64,000 nt of DNA, taken from NCBI GenBank assembly GCA_029255685.2, contig CM055312.2, forward strand, positions 70,942,792 through 71,006,791, written 5' to 3'. Each line of letters begins with the position of its first letter. The first letter of the stretch is position 1. Made by a program: the position numbers and the translations under genes. This document shows positions 50,794 to 63,646 of the stretch, piece after piece. Below the pieces are notes generated by a model. That model made no database searches, was not told where the DNA came from, and saw only the letters and a list, made by a program, of their open reading frames with translations. Source of the DNA: Silene conica (lineage: Eukaryota; Streptophyta; Magnoliopsida; Caryophyllales; Caryophyllaceae).

Positions 50794-51189
50794 TGTAACA
50801 CCCCCATTTATTTAAGAGCCTTGAGCCAGACATTCTCAAATAAATAGGACTTTAACCCTCTCGGAATGACCGAGGTAGTGAATAACAAAGTATAACAACT
50901 ACAGTACTTTATATAGGATTGATAAAATTTAAACTTTGATATTACAAATATTACACAGGGGAAACTAAACTACAACTGATACTTCGAAGTGTGTAATCTA
51001 ATTCTAAGTCGGTCCATCCAAGTGCTCACGCCATCCCATGCTCCCACAGCACCATCTTTCCTGTCAAAGCTGATCCCCATCACGGATCAGCACAGGTGTC
51101 ACACGAATACACAGGGTCAACCACGAGGTTGAGTAGGAAAAACATTAGTAAGACATAAATTATAAAAGATCAGAACACCACTCCGTCTC

Positions 51190-51365
51190 CATATCACCCC
51201 ACACCATAACACAAGACCCATTATCTCCACGCCATATCACAAGACCCATTATCTCCACACCATATCACAAGACCCATTAACTCCGCACCATATCACAAGA
51301 CCCATTATTTCCACACCATATCACAAGACCCATTATCTCCGCTCCATATCACAAGACCCATTATC
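51190..51365 (-). repeat. 28-bp minisatellite in the Gypsy LTR fragment
   Basis: About six copies of a unit containing CATATCACAAGACCCATTAT stand in tandem. Confidence 0.85.
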
Positions 51366-51928
51366 ACATTTCTGTGTCATGAGGATATTCCGACAATCAA
51401 TAACATTATAATATTATTCATCCAATAAAACGTATGCAACTCACCACAGTTAATAATCATGTCACAACATCATAAACAAGATCTCAATTCTTTCCCCTAC
51501 CTCAATTGCAGAAGGACAATCGAACAGCTGCTAGAATTATTCCACCTCGAACTCGGATCCTATAAATAGTACTCAATATCAACATCTAACCATACCACCA
51601 AATACTACTGAAATATTCGATCATGTTCATAAATGATAAACTCATCCAATCATCACTAGTCGATTAAAACTTTACTAATTTTGTTACTTACTATATATAG
51701 ACTTACTATATATGACATACGATTCAAATACTCAATTATTATAAAACATAACAACAACAATATAAATAACTAGTTGTCATCAGAATAAACTTAACAATAT
51801 TAATAACCAATAATGTGATTAATAACAATATTAACATAAATAACATATTATCATACAATTATAACCTATAACAAAATAACAACACAACTAATAATAACAA
51901 ACCTAATGTTAATAATGATAATGATAAA

Positions 51929-52086
<158 letters not shown>

Positions 52087-53041
52087 ATAATCCATATTAA
52101 AACAATAATAATATTAGTTAACATTATTCATACAATAATCATAAACATACTACTAATGACAATTATTAATAATCTTAATAAACTAAATTACTCTAATCAT
52201 CATATCAACAATAATAATTCTATCAGATTAATAATAATAACATATAATTATAATAATAATATAATATAAAGAAACAAACACGTAATCACGTGTAACTAAA
52301 CAATAATGAAACAGGAACAGTAACACGCACAACACGCAACCGTGAACAACCCAGAACGAAACAGACCTCACGACACCACCACTTCCAAGACGCACAACCA
52401 CCATCCAGGCCACCCTTAGCCACCTCTATCAACCCCACTCTCTAGCTGGTACCACCTACTACAAACACCACGCCCTCGTTGCCACCTGAACCCACCATAA
52501 AGTCCTAACGCACTGCCCAAACCCGACTACACACACGGTCACTCTGTTTTTTTCCCATTACCGACACCTGAACACCCTCTTTTTCTCACGGTCTTTCGCG
52601 AACCACTAGCCCCGACACCTTCCCTAGACACCACCATCGTCACCACTGACCCGCGGTGGTTCCAAAGATGGCCATATCCTCCCTTCGTCACCCCCTGTAC
52701 CACCACAAAGTCTCCTCACAACGACCTGTTCCACACGTCCTTATCCCCTGTTTTGCCGTCTCTAAACAACCATGATACTGGTGGTGCTCCGGCCACCATC
52801 CATCACCCTACCACAAACATACTAACCTATGAACACCCTACCACGACCACCCATGGACTCGTACCCAAAACTCAAACAAAATACCGTTCGAATAAGCAAA
52901 TAAGACATGGACATAACATGAATGAGATATTGCTATTGCTGACCAAAACGAACGCTTACCACGAGGCCACAGTGGTTGACGGTGACGACTGGTGTTCGGG
53001 TTAAATCCATCTTTCATCCTCCCTGTATCCCATGGTGGCTG

Positions 53042-54284
53042 TGATACGTGCCTATATTATGCATTTTATTTATACTTTCGGCATGTATTTCTATGCGTTT
53101 TCGTGACTTTTAGTTGCTATTGCTCCCGAAACGGTTTACTTCGGCATTTCTATGTTTTAAATGTAGGTATATGCAGAAGTGAGCAAAACCGAACTTTAAT
53201 CGCCCTCCGAAAGCTATTTTGAGTATTCACGCGAAGCAAGGATCCGAATTCTTAGCCAAGTGGTTCATACGAGCCAATTTAAGGGCTGGAACGTACAGGA
53301 ATAGGTCGACCGACCTACTAAAGAGGTCGGCCGACCAGCGCGCAGAATTAAGAAAGCCTGACAACAGCATAAGAGGTCGACCGACCCACAAATTAGGTCG
53401 ACCGACCTGGTGACAGTTTCCGCGATTTTTATTTCGACTTTTCTCTTTTAATCTTGTAATTAGGAGTCTATTTAAGGACGCCTAAAGTTCATAATTAGGT
53501 TAAGCAGCCACTTTAATAAAAACTCCATAGTTAGAGAGAAGAATTACCAAGTTTTTATCTTTGTTCTTAGAATTCCAATTAAGTTGTAAGTTTGCTACAA
53601 TTCAATCTTTCCTTGTTAATTAATCTTGTTGTTCATCTTATTGTTGTTATTCAATCCATGTTTCCCTCTTTATTATCATCTTTAATTATGTTAATTCCTT
53701 TGATGTTCTTAATTCTTGTTATTGTTAATTTTATGATTAAGATTATGCATAGCTAATTCTTGTGATTAGGAATTAGGGGAACCATGGCCAAGACTTGATT
53801 TTGATAGTTTTATGATTAAATTACCAATCCCCATTGTTGTTGGTGAACTAATTCTTTAAGATTGAAAGATTGTTAGGATTAGTTTAACAGCAAACTTGGA
53901 TTGCCCTATGAACGAAAGTTTAGTACTTTTCTAGGAACCCTAAGACCGTAAGGATTGGGTAGAATATTGACCTAAAGGTTTATTCTCTGTTCCTTGGGAT
54001 TGTGTTGTTTGGTTATTTTACTCTTCAATGACTTGTTTTAACCATGGGGAACCGAAGTTCCTAATCTCCTTTTTACCTTGTTTTAATTCTCTTGTTTATT
54101 TTGCTATTAGTTGTTAGTCCCAATCATAAATAAAACCCCCTTTTTTGGTTACTTTCAATAGACTTTAAATTCACAAACATAATTAACCTTGTCTCTCTGT
54201 GGTTCGACCCTTGACTTATCCTATCTAGTTTAAGCTGAGGTTTTTATAAATCTTATCTTTGGCACCCCTCAACGACGGGTGTCA
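53042..54284 (+). repeat. Athila-1 5' LTR
   Basis: 1243 bp, with palindrome cluster 4 (53304-53407) about 260 bp from its start. The start resembles the Athila-N LTR start (TGATGCGTGC). Confidence 0.8.
53304..53407. repeat. Palindrome cluster 4, GGTCGRCCGACC type
   Basis: Four 12-bp sites start at 53304, 53325, 53375 and 53396: two pairs, each with spacing 21. The second is the perfect palindrome GGTCGGCCGACC; the others read GGTCGACCGACC, with one mismatched pair. Confidence 0.88.
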
Positions 54285-54286
54285 AA

Positions 54287-54305
54287 TTTTGGCGCCGTTG
54301 CCGGG
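54287..54305 (+). other. Athila-1 primer binding site
   Basis: TTTTGGCGCCGTTGCCGGG follows the LTR after a two-base gap, as in Athila-N and Athila-2. Confidence 0.85.
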
Positions 54306-54464
54306 GAGACGGTATAATTTTGTTTGTAAATTTTTAGTTTATTTTTCTTGTCTTAAGGAATTTAGGTTCCTTAAGACCGTTGCTTACCTTTTCTTCTAGT
54401 GTTGTTTTTGCATATTAGAAGACAGGTTTTTGAGAGGAAGGCTTGAGTACTCTCATTCTTAGAC

Positions 54465-54847
54465 ATGGATACTATTTATGACCACATACAACCGAAGATC
54501 CAAGATTTACCGAAGGGGTTCACCTTGCCTACTCCTACAACTGGTTCCTTTGAACTCCACCCGAACTACATCATTCTGGTGGAGCGGAATCAAATTTTTT
54601 GGTCTACCCAACGAGGATCCGTTGAAGCATGTTGTGACATTCACGGATTATATCTGTTCCATACATATACTTGCAGGGGTAACTCAGGATGAGGTGAAGG
54701 CAATGATGTTCCTTTATTCATTGAAGGATGCCGCGAGAAATTGGTACCGTTACCTTGATAGGGTAGCTGAGAAGGTTACGGATTGGGCTTCCTTGGCATT
54801 GGCTTTCTACAAAAAATACTTCCCTCTTGCGAAGGCCAATGACTTGA
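54465..54847 (+). pseudogene. Athila-1 gag, truncated and frameshifted
   Basis: From ATG at 54465 the frame reads LPKGFTLPTPTTGSFELHPN and YIILVERN, then shifts near a T run at about 54595. It continues in the next frame with AGVTQDEVKAMMFLYSLKDA and DWASLALAFYKKYFPLAKA. Both halves align with Athila-2 gag ([32 protein letters not shown]). It ends abruptly at the LTR insertion at 54848, so only about the first 128 residues of the capsid region remain. Confidence 0.85.
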
Positions 54848-55753
54848 TGTAACAGCCCGCATTTTCGTAAAATATATTTTTAAGCATTTTAAATTATTTT
54901 AAGTAATAAAATAATATTTCCGTAATTTATTGGGAAAGTGTTTTAAACAAATAGTAAGATCTGTCTTAAGAACCTTAAGTCCTTAAGACGAATACAAACT
55001 TGGCAACCTAAGCTCATATCCAAAAACCCGTTTATGTTATCCAAGTCCGTTTTCTTTTAAACGGAAAGGACAACTCCTAAACCCCTAAAATCCTTTTATA
55101 TCGATATATTGGTGTTCTTGAAATAAAAACACTGTAAACTCATTTCCTCCAAAACTCTCTTAAATCTTCATCTTCTTCTCCTCTTTTCTTCATCATCCGT
55201 TCACCGAATCGAGGTAATAAGTACATTTTCGGAATCCTCATCGAATTTGCAAGCCATCCGTCACTTCCGTTTTTCATTTCGTTCCACTTCAAAAATGGGC
55301 TGTTTTGGAGTAATCCGTGTATAGCCTACTTTAAATCGTTTTTCATGTTGTAGGAGGAAGCTTAGAAGATCACAAGGAGGTTAGTGACAATATTGAAGAG
55401 AAGATTGGAGCTTAATCGCTTAAGAGGTGACTATTATGAGTAACTCGGCCTTTTTGTCTAAATTAGCACTATATGTGATTTGGATGTGTTTTGATGAAGC
55501 TAGTATGATTGTTAGGTTCTTTAATGTTCTTATGATGATTTACAAACTGATTTTGTGATGATTTGAGGAAGAATTTGATGAGAAAGTGGATTTAGGAGTA
55601 TACATGTTAAGACCGGTTTAATTTGGGATTTTGTGATTAAGTCACCGATTGATTGTTTTAATACATGTTCCTATGTGGATTTGATGTGGTAAATGATGAG
55701 TCATATTTACATACACTTTTATGCTTCCCCTTAGATGTTTTTGAGACGGTTTG
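54848..55753 (+). repeat. LTR fragment of another Gypsy-like element
   Basis: It starts TGTAACAGCCCGC inside the Athila-1 gag and runs until Athila-2 begins. The start is typical of plant Gypsy LTRs. No coding sequence, primer site or second end is visible. Orientation is assumed. Confidence 0.55.
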
Positions 55754-56739
55754 TGATATTATATGACATTTTATATGCCGTTTCAGTGAGATTGTCGATA
55801 CTTCCGCCTTTTTATGTTTTAATGCAGGATGAGTGCGAGGAACCCGTCGCAGGAATTTATTTCCGCTTTTTCCTTATTTCGACTTTCCTTATTTTTTTTA
55901 TAAATAAGGGCTCGATAACCTAGTTTTTCTTACTTTTTATTCAACACACTACTTTAGATCTAGCTTTTCTCATCATCATTTTCCGGATTAATTCATACTT
56001 TGTTCTTAATCTTTCCTTGCTAATTACTACGGTATTACTATTTCTTGTTCAATTTAATTCATTCAAGTTTTTATGCTTTTTATTCCTTGTTGTTATTTAT
56101 CATCTTCAATCATGTTTTCAATCCTCTTTATTGTTATTGTTATTAGATTCAATATGTGTAGCTAATTTCTTAATCTAGGATGAAGGGGATCCAAGTATAT
56201 TAAAAAGGGAATGTTAATTGATTGCTAGTAAAATCGCATGGATTGTTGTTTGATTATTGTTCTTTTTCTAATTAATTGATTTAGGCCTGAATTGATAATT
56301 AGTGTAGCAAATTAGTTCTTTCACCGATCGGGTTAGAATTGATATAGGCTGCGATAATCAAATAGGTTGATTCTAATAATAGCGATCGCATGTTAGTTTT
56401 TAACCTAAAGAACACAATAGTATTGACCAATCTTGTGACCTTGAATAATCCGATTGAACTAGTGATTAATTAAGAATCCCAATAAAATATACTTGGTGAC
56501 CCGGAATTCCTAGACTCTTAATATCTCTGTTACACATCCTTTATTTCAATCGTTTTTAGTTACTAGTCAAAACAAACAAACCAAAACCCCGTAAAACTGT
56601 TACTTTTAGACTTAATTACCATTAGCAAACCGTTTATTACCGCCTCCCTGTGGATTCGATACCTGTCTTACCACTAGCTATTCTGTTAGTATTGAGATAG
56701 TTTTACTTTGATTAAGGTGATACGACTTTAGCCTTATCA
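55754..56739 (+). repeat. Athila-2 5' LTR
   Basis: The right end TTATCA before the primer site is firm. The left end TGATATTATATG at 55754 is the best candidate because it matches the LTR starts of its relatives and mirrors the end (TGATA/TATCA); without the 3' LTR it is not proven. Length would be 986 bp. Confidence 0.6.
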
Positions 56740-56743
56740 ATTT

Positions 56744-56761
56744 TGGCGCCGTTGCCGGGGA
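56744..56761 (+). other. Athila-2 primer binding site
   Basis: TGGCGCCGTTGCCGGGGA lies four bases after the LTR end, the hallmark of Athila/Tat elements. Confidence 0.9.
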
Positions 56762-56861
56762 GGCAACAATTTTCTGTTTGTGTTTTGTTAATTTTGTCTT
56801 TTGTCTCAAGGGACTTCCGTTCCTTGAGACCGCTCTCATTCTTTTCTTGTTAGTTTCGTGT

Positions 56862-59800
56862 ATGCCCAGGTCGAACAGGTCTGAACTCCTTACACCAAAT
56901 TCAGAACCTGAGAGGAGATTTCGGAATAGACGAAAGCATAACAGAGAAGTTGGTCAAGTAGAAGGCTTGAGTATACTTGACGGCGACGCAGAGCGCTCAA
57001 ATACTTCAGAAAATCTGTCCTTTGACGAGGACACCTTATTTTTTGAAACAGAACAAATTACTTCAACTCTTAAAATGCCTACTTTAGCAAGTCATTCAGA
57101 ACCCACCTTGGATTCTATTCCAAAGGGGTTTAAGCTCCCTAGTACTGATGAAGGAACATTTGAAATCAAACCATCCTACATCAATCTAGTGGAGCGAAAT
57201 CTCTTTGGAGGAAAACCTGGTGAGGATCCTGCTCATCACATGGAAAAATTTGTTACTTACTGCTGTTCTATCCCTTTGATTACAGGAGTAACTCAAGATC
57301 AGGTGAAACAAACTTTGTTTCCTTTCTCCCTGAAAGATGATGCAGCGGAATGGCTGAGAGAGTTGGATATGACTGATATCACTGATTGGAACTCCTTGGC
57401 TCTTGTATTCTACAAGAGATACTTCCCTCCACAGAAAACCAATAACTTGAGAAGCCAGATCACAAGTTTCAAGCAGTCTCCTACCGAGGACTTGAACGAG
57501 GCATTTGTGCGATTCAAGAAGTTGATTAGATCTGTTCCCCATCATGGCTTTGAGAAGTGGTTCCTTTGCAACCAGTTTTACAACGGGTTGTTTGATGACC
57601 ATAGAGCCCTCCTAGATTCTTCTGCTAATGGGAGGTTTCAGAACAACACGAATGATGATGCCGCGTGGAAGCTTATTGAGGAGATGGCTACTCACACTGC
57701 CGAGTATGGAAACCCGAGGGGAGCTACTAGAGGAAGTGGCTCAGATAGTGCAGTTGCAGCTCAGTTAGAAGCCCTTACTGCTAAGATTGCTGAGATGCAA
57801 ACAACACAATCTTTGGGAAATAAGCAGACGGTTAATGCTATGTATCAGCAGGAGGAACTTTGTGCTCGTTGTGGACTTGAGGGTCATGGTGCGGCTGAGT
57901 GTTTGAGCACCTTAGAACAAGTGAATGCCTTCCAATCTTATAGGCAAGGCAATCCTTATTCTAACTTTTACAATGAGAGGACCAAGGAACATCCGTTCCT
58001 TCAATGGGGTAATCAGAATGTGCAGAATCCACAGTCTCAACAACCATCGAGTTCGAACTATGTTATTCCTCAAAATCGGGGGAATCAACAAGGAGGTTAC
58101 AATAGACAACCTCAAGGAGGAAATCAGTACCACAATCAACGTCAACAAAAATTTCAACCACCGCAAGCTCCTCCACAAGCTCCAAACAATGATTTTGCTG
58201 AAATGAAAGCTATGTTGCAGCAAAGTTTGCAAATTCAACAAAAGCAAACTACTCAGATTTCCGAGCTCATAGCCCATAACAAGATGCTAGATACTCAAGT
58301 TGCTCAATTAGCGGGACAAAATCCCTCTAAACAACCGGGTCAACTTCCTCCCCAAGGAAAGCAACCTCATGAGCAAGCCCATGCAATTCATTTGAGGAGT
58401 GGTACATCATATCCGGGCCCGGAAACGCCGCTTGAGAAACCAGAGATACCCTACATGCATCCCAAAGCTTGGGGTAACTTAGCTTTAAGTGATGATGAGG
58501 GTGATGAGTCCCATGGGACGGAGGAAAGCCAAGAAAAACATGAGAAAGTGGTCTCTCGACCAAATTCCAAGGTCCTAGATCGAGGAACTGCTGTCCTAGA
58601 TCGAGGAACCAAAGAAAAAAATGCACAGCTACGCTCTAAGGGGTCCCTCGATCGAGGAGGTGAAGCCCTCGATCGAGGAGACCAGGCCCTCGATCGAGGA
58701 GGTGTTGACCTCGATCGAGGAGCGTCCCCCTCCGGTGAAAATGGAAAAAATGATAACCCAAAACCCAAAGCTCCCGAACCCATTCCTATTTCACTTCCCT
58801 TTCCTCATAGACAACATAAGACCAAATTGGACCAACAATTTGGTCGATTTATGGAAGTCGTGAAGAATTTGCAAGTGAATGTACCTTTTACGGAGTTGAT
58901 TACTCAAGTTCCAGCTTATGCAAAGTTCATGAAGGATATTTTGACTAGGAAGCGGTCATTCAATGAAGCCGAAACAGTTGCCTTTACTGGAGAATGCAGC
59001 GCCGTTTTACAAAGTCAATCACCTCCTAAGCTTAAGGATCCAGGGAGTTTTTCTATCCCTTGTCATATAGGTCGTTTGTCAATTGATAAAGCCCTTTGCG
59101 ATTTAGGGGCCAGTGTTAGCGTTATGCCATATTCCATTTGTCAAAAGTTAAATATGGGTCAATTGAGTGTCACAAACATGACCTTACAAATGGCCGATAG
59201 ATCCGTTAAGCACCCCATAGGTGTCTTAGAGGATGTACCGGTTAGAGTTGGGAAGTTTTTCATTCCCGTTGACTTTGTTGTACTTGATATAGCTGAGGAT
59301 GCCCATGTGCCTATTATTTTAGGTAGACCCTTCCTTCATACTGCGGGGGCAATCATAGATGTTAAACGGGGGAGTTTAACACTAACCGTGGGGGATGATA
59401 AGATCACTTTCAACTTGCATAATGCTTTAAAGCGCCCCATGCTAGAGGAGACGTGTCATAGCATTGATGTAGTTGATCTTACTACTAGTGATTGTTTTGC
59501 ATTATGTTTGAACAGGGACCCTCTGGAGATTGTCCTAACCACAACCTCAGCTGAAGAAAGAGGCTCATGGAATCGGGAGGTTGTTGAGGTCGAGAAGCTA
59601 CTAACGGGAGAAGAATGCAAGAACCCACAGGTTCTAAGTTTAGGTAACTCATCCAAAGTTTTTGAGGTAAAGAAACCTGATCTTAAACCTCTTCCTTCTC
59701 ATCTTAAGTATGTTTTTCTTGACGATAAGGAGATGAACCCTGTAATTGTCAATGCTAACCTCACTGAAGGTCAACTTTCTGCTTTGTTGACCGTCTTGAA

Positions 59801-62579
59801 ATTACACAAAAAAGCCATTGGGTATAGCATTGACGATTTACAAGGTATTAGTCCTGATTTTTGTATGCACCGCATTCACCTGGAAGAAGGTCACAAACCA
59901 AGTGCGCAAGGTCAGAGACGATTGAACCCTCCTATGCAAGAGGTTGTGAGAAAAGAAGTTCAGAAATTGCTTGACGCAGGTATTATCTTTTCTATTTCTG
60001 ATTCAAAATGGGTCAGTCCTGTCCAAGTCGTACCTAAGAAAGGAGGTACAACAGTAGTTGCTAATGACAAAAATGAGTTAATTGCTACTAGACTTGTCAC
60101 AGGCTGGAGAATGTGTATTGATTATAGGAAGCTTAACGTTGCTACCAAGAAAGATCACTTCCCCTTACCCTACATTGATCAGATGTTAGAGAGACTAGCA
60201 CGTCATAGTTATTTCTGTTACTTAGATGGCTATTCAGGTTTCTTCCAAATACCCATTCATCCTGATGATCAGGAGAAGACTACCTTCACATGCCCTTATG
60301 GTGTATTTGCTTATAGGAGAATGCCCTTTGGTTTATGCAACGCCCCTGCTACCTTTCAGCGTTGTATGATGGCCATATTTTCTGAATACATAGAGTCTAT
60401 TATGGAAGTCTTTATGGATGATTTCAGTGTTTATGGTACTGATTTTGATGTTTGTTTGAGAAACTTGTCCAAAGTTTTGCAGCGTTGTGAGAAAAGTCAT
60501 CTTGTGCTCAATTGGGAGAAGTGCCACTTCATGGTTACTGAAGGGGTGGTACTTGGTCACTTGGTATCTGGAAAAGGCATCCAAGTGGATAAGGCAAAAG
60601 TTGAGGTGGTTGAGAAACTACCGTATCCGGTTAATGTCAAAGGCGTTCGAAGTTTCCTCGGTCACGCGGGATTCTATCGTCGTTTTATAAAAGATTTTTC
60701 TAAACTTGCTCAACCTCTTACTCAGCTTCTTCACAAGGATGCTCCTTTTGAGTTGACTGATGCGTGTATTAAATCTTTTGACATGATCAAGCAAGCTCTT
60801 ATTTCAGCACCGGTGATCCAATCTCCCGATTGGACCCTACCCTTCGAAGTTATGTGTGATGCAAGTGACTATGCCATCGGAGCGGTCTTGGGGCAAAGAA
60901 AAGACAAAGCCTTAAATGCCATATATTATGCCAGTAAGACCTTGGATAATGCACAGATCAACTATGCCACCACTGAAAAGGAGTTGCTTGCGGTAGTTTA
61001 CTCATTGGATAAGTTTAGAGCCTACTTGGTAGGTTCTAAGGTTATTATTTACACCGATCACGCCGCGTTGAGATACTTGTTGGCAAAGAAGGAGGCCAAG
61101 CCGAGACTAATTCGATGGATCTTGCTTCTACAAGAGTTTGACTTGGAGATTCGAGATAAGCCAGGAGCAAAGAATGTGGTAGCTGACCACTTGTCACGTT
61201 TGAGATTTGAAGAGGGAGATCCAACACCCATTGATGATTCTTTCCCGGATGACCATCTCCTTGCTATCACTATCGACACACCTTGGTTCGCCGATTTTGC
61301 TAACTTCTTGGTGGGAGGGATTTTGCCTCCTGATTTGTCCTATCAACAAAAGAAGAAGTTTATGCACGATGTGAAGCGCTATTTCTGGGACGATCCATAC
61401 TTGTTCCGAGAATGCGCTGATGGCATTTACAGGAGGTGTATCCCGGAGAGTGAGGTACATGCTATCCTTTCTCATTGTCATTCATCTTCTTATGGTGGTC
61501 ATCATGGTCCCTCTAGGACCTTTGCTAAGGTAATGCAATCGGGTTTCTTTTGGCCCACTATCTTGAAAGATGCTACTAGTTTTGTTCGTTCTTGTGATGC
61601 ATGCCAAAGAACAGGTAATATTTCGCAAAGGCATGAGATGCCTCAAACTGGAATCTCCGAGGTGGAGATTTTTGATGTTTGGGGCATTGATTACCAAGGT
61701 CCGTTTCCTTCTTCTCATGGAAACCATTACATCTTAGTAGCCGTAGATTATGTTTCTAAATGGGTGGAGGCAATTGCCACCCCCACTTGTGATGCTAAAT
61801 CTGTTATTAAGTTGTTTCAGAAAATCATCTTCCCACGGTTTGGAGTGCCCCGCGCGGTGATTAGTGATGGTGGAACGCATTTCAAAGAGCATCATCTTAA
61901 CTCCTTGTTGAAGAAATATGGAGTTACACACCGACGAGGATTAGCATACCATCCTCAAACCAGTGGGCAGGTGGAGGTTTCCAACCGAGAGTTGAAGCAG
62001 ATCTTGGAGAAAGTGGTGAGAAAGAACAGGAAAGATTGGAGTCGGAAGCTTGATGACACCTTGTGGGCATACCGCACTGCCTACAAGACACCTATTGGAG
62101 CATCCCCATACCGACTAGTCTACGGTAAATCATGCCACTTACCTGTGGAGTTGGAGTACAAAGCTATGTGGGCCATAAAGGAGCTAAATATGGACCTTTC
62201 ACTGGCGGGTGAAAAGAGGTTGATGAAGCTGAACGAGCTCGATGAGTTCCGATTGCATGCCTACGATAGTGCTCAAGTCTCCAAAGAACGAACCAAAAAG
62301 TGGCATGACAAGCACATTTTGCAACGAGAATTTCATGTTGGTGAGAAAGTTTTACTATTCAATTCTCGTTTGCGTTTGTTTCCAGGAAAACTGAAGAGTA
62401 GATGGTCTGGACCGTTCACTGTTGTTGAAGTGAACAAATTTGGGTCAGTTACACTGCAAACTGACAAGGGTGAGTATTTTAAAGTGAATGGTCAACGCTT
62501 GAAACTATACCATGAAGGTGCCTTCATTGGGGTAGTAGAAATCGTTGCCCTATTCACTTTTGAAAGTAACTTTGATTAG
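56862..62579 (+). CDS. gag-pol: Athila-2 gag-pol polyprotein, intact
   Basis: The first ATG is at 56862 ([12 protein letters not shown]), giving 1905 residues; the 28 codons upstream are open but begin without ATG. Positions here count from 56778. Gag capsid: [20 protein letters not shown] and [12 protein letters not shown]; zinc knuckle [14 protein letters not shown] near 362. Four to six LDRG repeats near 600-648 come from DNA palindromes. Protease [14 protein letters not shown] near 773. Reverse transcriptase [11 protein letters not shown] and the catalytic FMDDFSVYG near 1212. RNase [24 protein letters not shown] and [11 protein letters not shown]. Integrase zinc finger and CDACQRTGN near 1600, core [17 protein letters not shown] and [15 protein letters not shown]. 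Integrase after RNase H defines Ty3/gypsy. No stop or frameshift is seen. Confidence 0.95.
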   Translation: MPRSNRSELLTPNSEPERRFRNRRKHNREVGQVEGLSILDGDAERSNTSENLSFDEDTLFFETEQITSTLKMPTLASHSEPTLDSIPKGFKLPSTDEGTFEIKPSYINLVERNLFGGKPGEDPAHHMEKFVTYCCSIPLITGVTQDQVKQTLFPFSLKDDAAEWLRELDMTDITDWNSLALVFYKRYFPPQKTNNLRSQITSFKQSPTEDLNEAFVRFKKLIRSVPHHGFEKWFLCNQFYNGLFDDHRALLDSSANGRFQNNTNDDAAWKLIEEMATHTAEYGNPRGATRGSGSDSAVAAQLEALTAKIAEMQTTQSLGNKQTVNAMYQQEELCARCGLEGHGAAECLSTLEQVNAFQSYRQGNPYSNFYNERTKEHPFLQWGNQNVQNPQSQQPSSSNYVIPQNRGNQQGGYNRQPQGGNQYHNQRQQKFQPPQAPPQAPNNDFAEMKAMLQQSLQIQQKQTTQISELIAHNKMLDTQVAQLAGQNPSKQPGQLPPQGKQPHEQAHAIHLRSGTSYPGPETPLEKPEIPYMHPKAWGNLALSDDEGDESHGTEESQEKHEKVVSRPNSKVLDRGTAVLDRGTKEKNAQLRSKGSLDRGGEALDRGDQALDRGGVDLDRGASPSGENGKNDNPKPKAPEPIPISLPFPHRQHKTKLDQQFGRFMEVVKNLQVNVPFTELITQVPAYAKFMKDILTRKRSFNEAETVAFTGECSAVLQSQSPPKLKDPGSFSIPCHIGRLSIDKALCDLGASVSVMPYSICQKLNMGQLSVTNMTLQMADRSVKHPIGVLEDVPVRVGKFFIPVDFVVLDIAEDAHVPIILGRPFLHTAGAIIDVKRGSLTLTVGDDKITFNLHNALKRPMLEETCHSIDVVDLTTSDCFALCLNRDPLEIVLTTTSAEERGSWNREVVEVEKLLTGEECKNPQVLSLGNSSKVFEVKKPDLKPLPSHLKYVFLDDKEMNPVIVNANLTEGQLSALLTVLKLHKKAIGYSIDDLQGISPDFCMHRIHLEEGHKPSAQGQRRLNPPMQEVVRKEVQKLLDAGIIFSISDSKWVSPVQVVPKKGGTTVVANDKNELIATRLVTGWRMCIDYRKLNVATKKDHFPLPYIDQMLERLARHSYFCYLDGYSGFFQIPIHPDDQEKTTFTCPYGVFAYRRMPFGLCNAPATFQRCMMAIFSEYIESIMEVFMDDFSVYGTDFDVCLRNLSKVLQRCEKSHLVLNWEKCHFMVTEGVVLGHLVSGKGIQVDKAKVEVVEKLPYPVNVKGVRSFLGHAGFYRRFIKDFSKLAQPLTQLLHKDAPFELTDACIKSFDMIKQALISAPVIQSPDWTLPFEVMCDASDYAIGAVLGQRKDKALNAIYYASKTLDNAQINYATTEKELLAVVYSLDKFRAYLVGSKVIIYTDHAALRYLLAKKEAKPRLIRWILLLQEFDLEIRDKPGAKNVVADHLSRLRFEEGDPTPIDDSFPDDHLLAITIDTPWFADFANFLVGGILPPDLSYQQKKKFMHDVKRYFWDDPYLFRECADGIYRRCIPESEVHAILSHCHSSSYGGHHGPSRTFAKVMQSGFFWPTILKDATSFVRSCDACQRTGNISQRHEMPQTGISEVEIFDVWGIDYQGPFPSSHGNHYILVAVDYVSKWVEAIATPTCDAKSVIKLFQKIIFPRFGVPRAVISDGGTHFKEHHLNSLLKKYGVTHRRGLAYHPQTSGQVEVSNRELKQILEKVVRKNRKDWSRKLDDTLWAYRTAYKTPIGASPYRLVYGKSCHLPVELEYKAMWAIKELNMDLSLAGEKRLMKLNELDEFRLHAYDSAQVSKERTKKWHDKHILQREFHVGEKVLLFNSRLRLFPGKLKSRWSGPFTVVEVNKFGSVTLQTDKGEYFKVNGQRLKLYHEGAFIGVVEIVALFTFESNFD
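58574..58720. repeat. Palindrome cluster 5 inside the Athila-2 gag
   Basis: CCTAGATCGAGG at 58574 and 58595, then CCTCGATCGAGG at 58646, 58667, 58688 and 58709. All neighbours within each group are exactly 21 bases apart, and each is read as Leu-Asp-Arg-Gly. Confidence 0.93.
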
Positions 62580-63646
62580 AGGTAATACGGTCGTGCGGGA
62601 CCGCTTAAACCAGCGCTATCGGGAGGCAGCCCGCGTTTTTTTTTTTTCAAGTTTCCTTAGTTTAGTGTTAGTTTCTTTGATTTCAGTTTTCGGTTACGTT
62701 TAATGCGTTTGTCAAGCTTTTGTTGCAGGGTGCGACGCTTTTGGAGTCATGAATTTGAAGAATAACGGGTTAAGTACTGCTAAGGGTCCCTAGATCGAGG
62801 TTTTAGTGGCCTAGATCGAGGAACTCTTGGCAAAATTCAATTCCGTTAAAGCGTAAGTGAGGTCGTGAAAATTTTAGGTCCCTCGATCGAGGTAGTGACG
62901 TCCTCGATCGAGGAACTCTGTTTGAAATTTTTCCTCCTAATGTCGTAAGTTGGGGTCCAAATTTTTAAAGGTCCCTCGATCGAGGACCGCCAACCCTCGA
63001 TCGAGGCGGGCGGTTCAGACCGTTTTTTTCGCCTTCTTCAGCTTTGTTTCCCCAAACTTAATTCATTCTTCATATCTCTTCAATTTTTTCGCCTCTTTTC
63101 CCCTTTCTCTTCAATTCTCTTATCCCCAAATCCCCTTTGTGCTTATTTGTTCACTAATTCATCATCAACATCACATCTTTGCTAGATTCTAACAACTTTC
63201 TTGGAGGTAATTTCTCATTTTTCACTCTAATTTTCAGATTTTATTCATCTTAAGAAAAGTTAGGGTTTGGTGTGTTTATGCTAATTTGATGCCTTAAATT
63301 GTTGTTTCTTGCTACAAATCACTCTTATACTTACTTATAATTACAATTCCTAGTCGATAACACCTTCATTCATCAAATTCTAGTCAAAAATTCGAAAATT
63401 TCGAATTAGGGGTTAGGGTTTGGTCGAAAATTTCGAATTAAAGAATTGTAGTTATTTGTTTGTTATTTCTTGCTTCAATCCTTCTATTAGCTACTTATTA
63501 TTTAGATTCATAGTCATTTACAACTTGAATTACCTAATTTTAGTCACAAATTCGAAATTTTCGAATTAGGGATTAGGGTTTGGGTAATTTCAGGTTTGTT
63601 TTGATTGCCATTGGGTTTGTAATTCTCTGTATGCTAATTTTGTAGG
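62580..63646 (+). other. Athila-2 region between pol and the env-like ORF
   Basis: No protein gene is supported. It contains palindrome cluster 6 (62789-63006). A possible intron runs from GT at 63207 (GGAG|GTAATT) to TTTTGTAG at 63645, one base before the ATG of the env-like ORF; another acceptor-like TTGCAG is at 62723-62728. The frame at 62950-63192 has no recognisable content. Confidence 0.6.
62789..63006. repeat. Palindrome cluster 6, three pairs
   Basis: CCTAGATCGAGG at 62789 and near-identical at 62810; CCTCGATCGAGG at 62881 and 62902; and at 62974 and 62995 (the last ending AGGC). Each pair has spacing 21, and the pairs themselves are 92-93 bp apart. Confidence 0.93.

Larger units (their letters stand above)
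53042..54847 (+). mobile_element. Athila-1: Athila-type element, 5' part only
   Basis: The 5' LTR (53042-54284) runs from TGATACGTGCC to GACGGGTGTCA, followed by the primer site TGGCGCCGTTGCCGGGGA and the beginning of a broken gag. The element is interrupted at 54848 by another LTR element; the remainder is outside the window. Confidence 0.82.
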
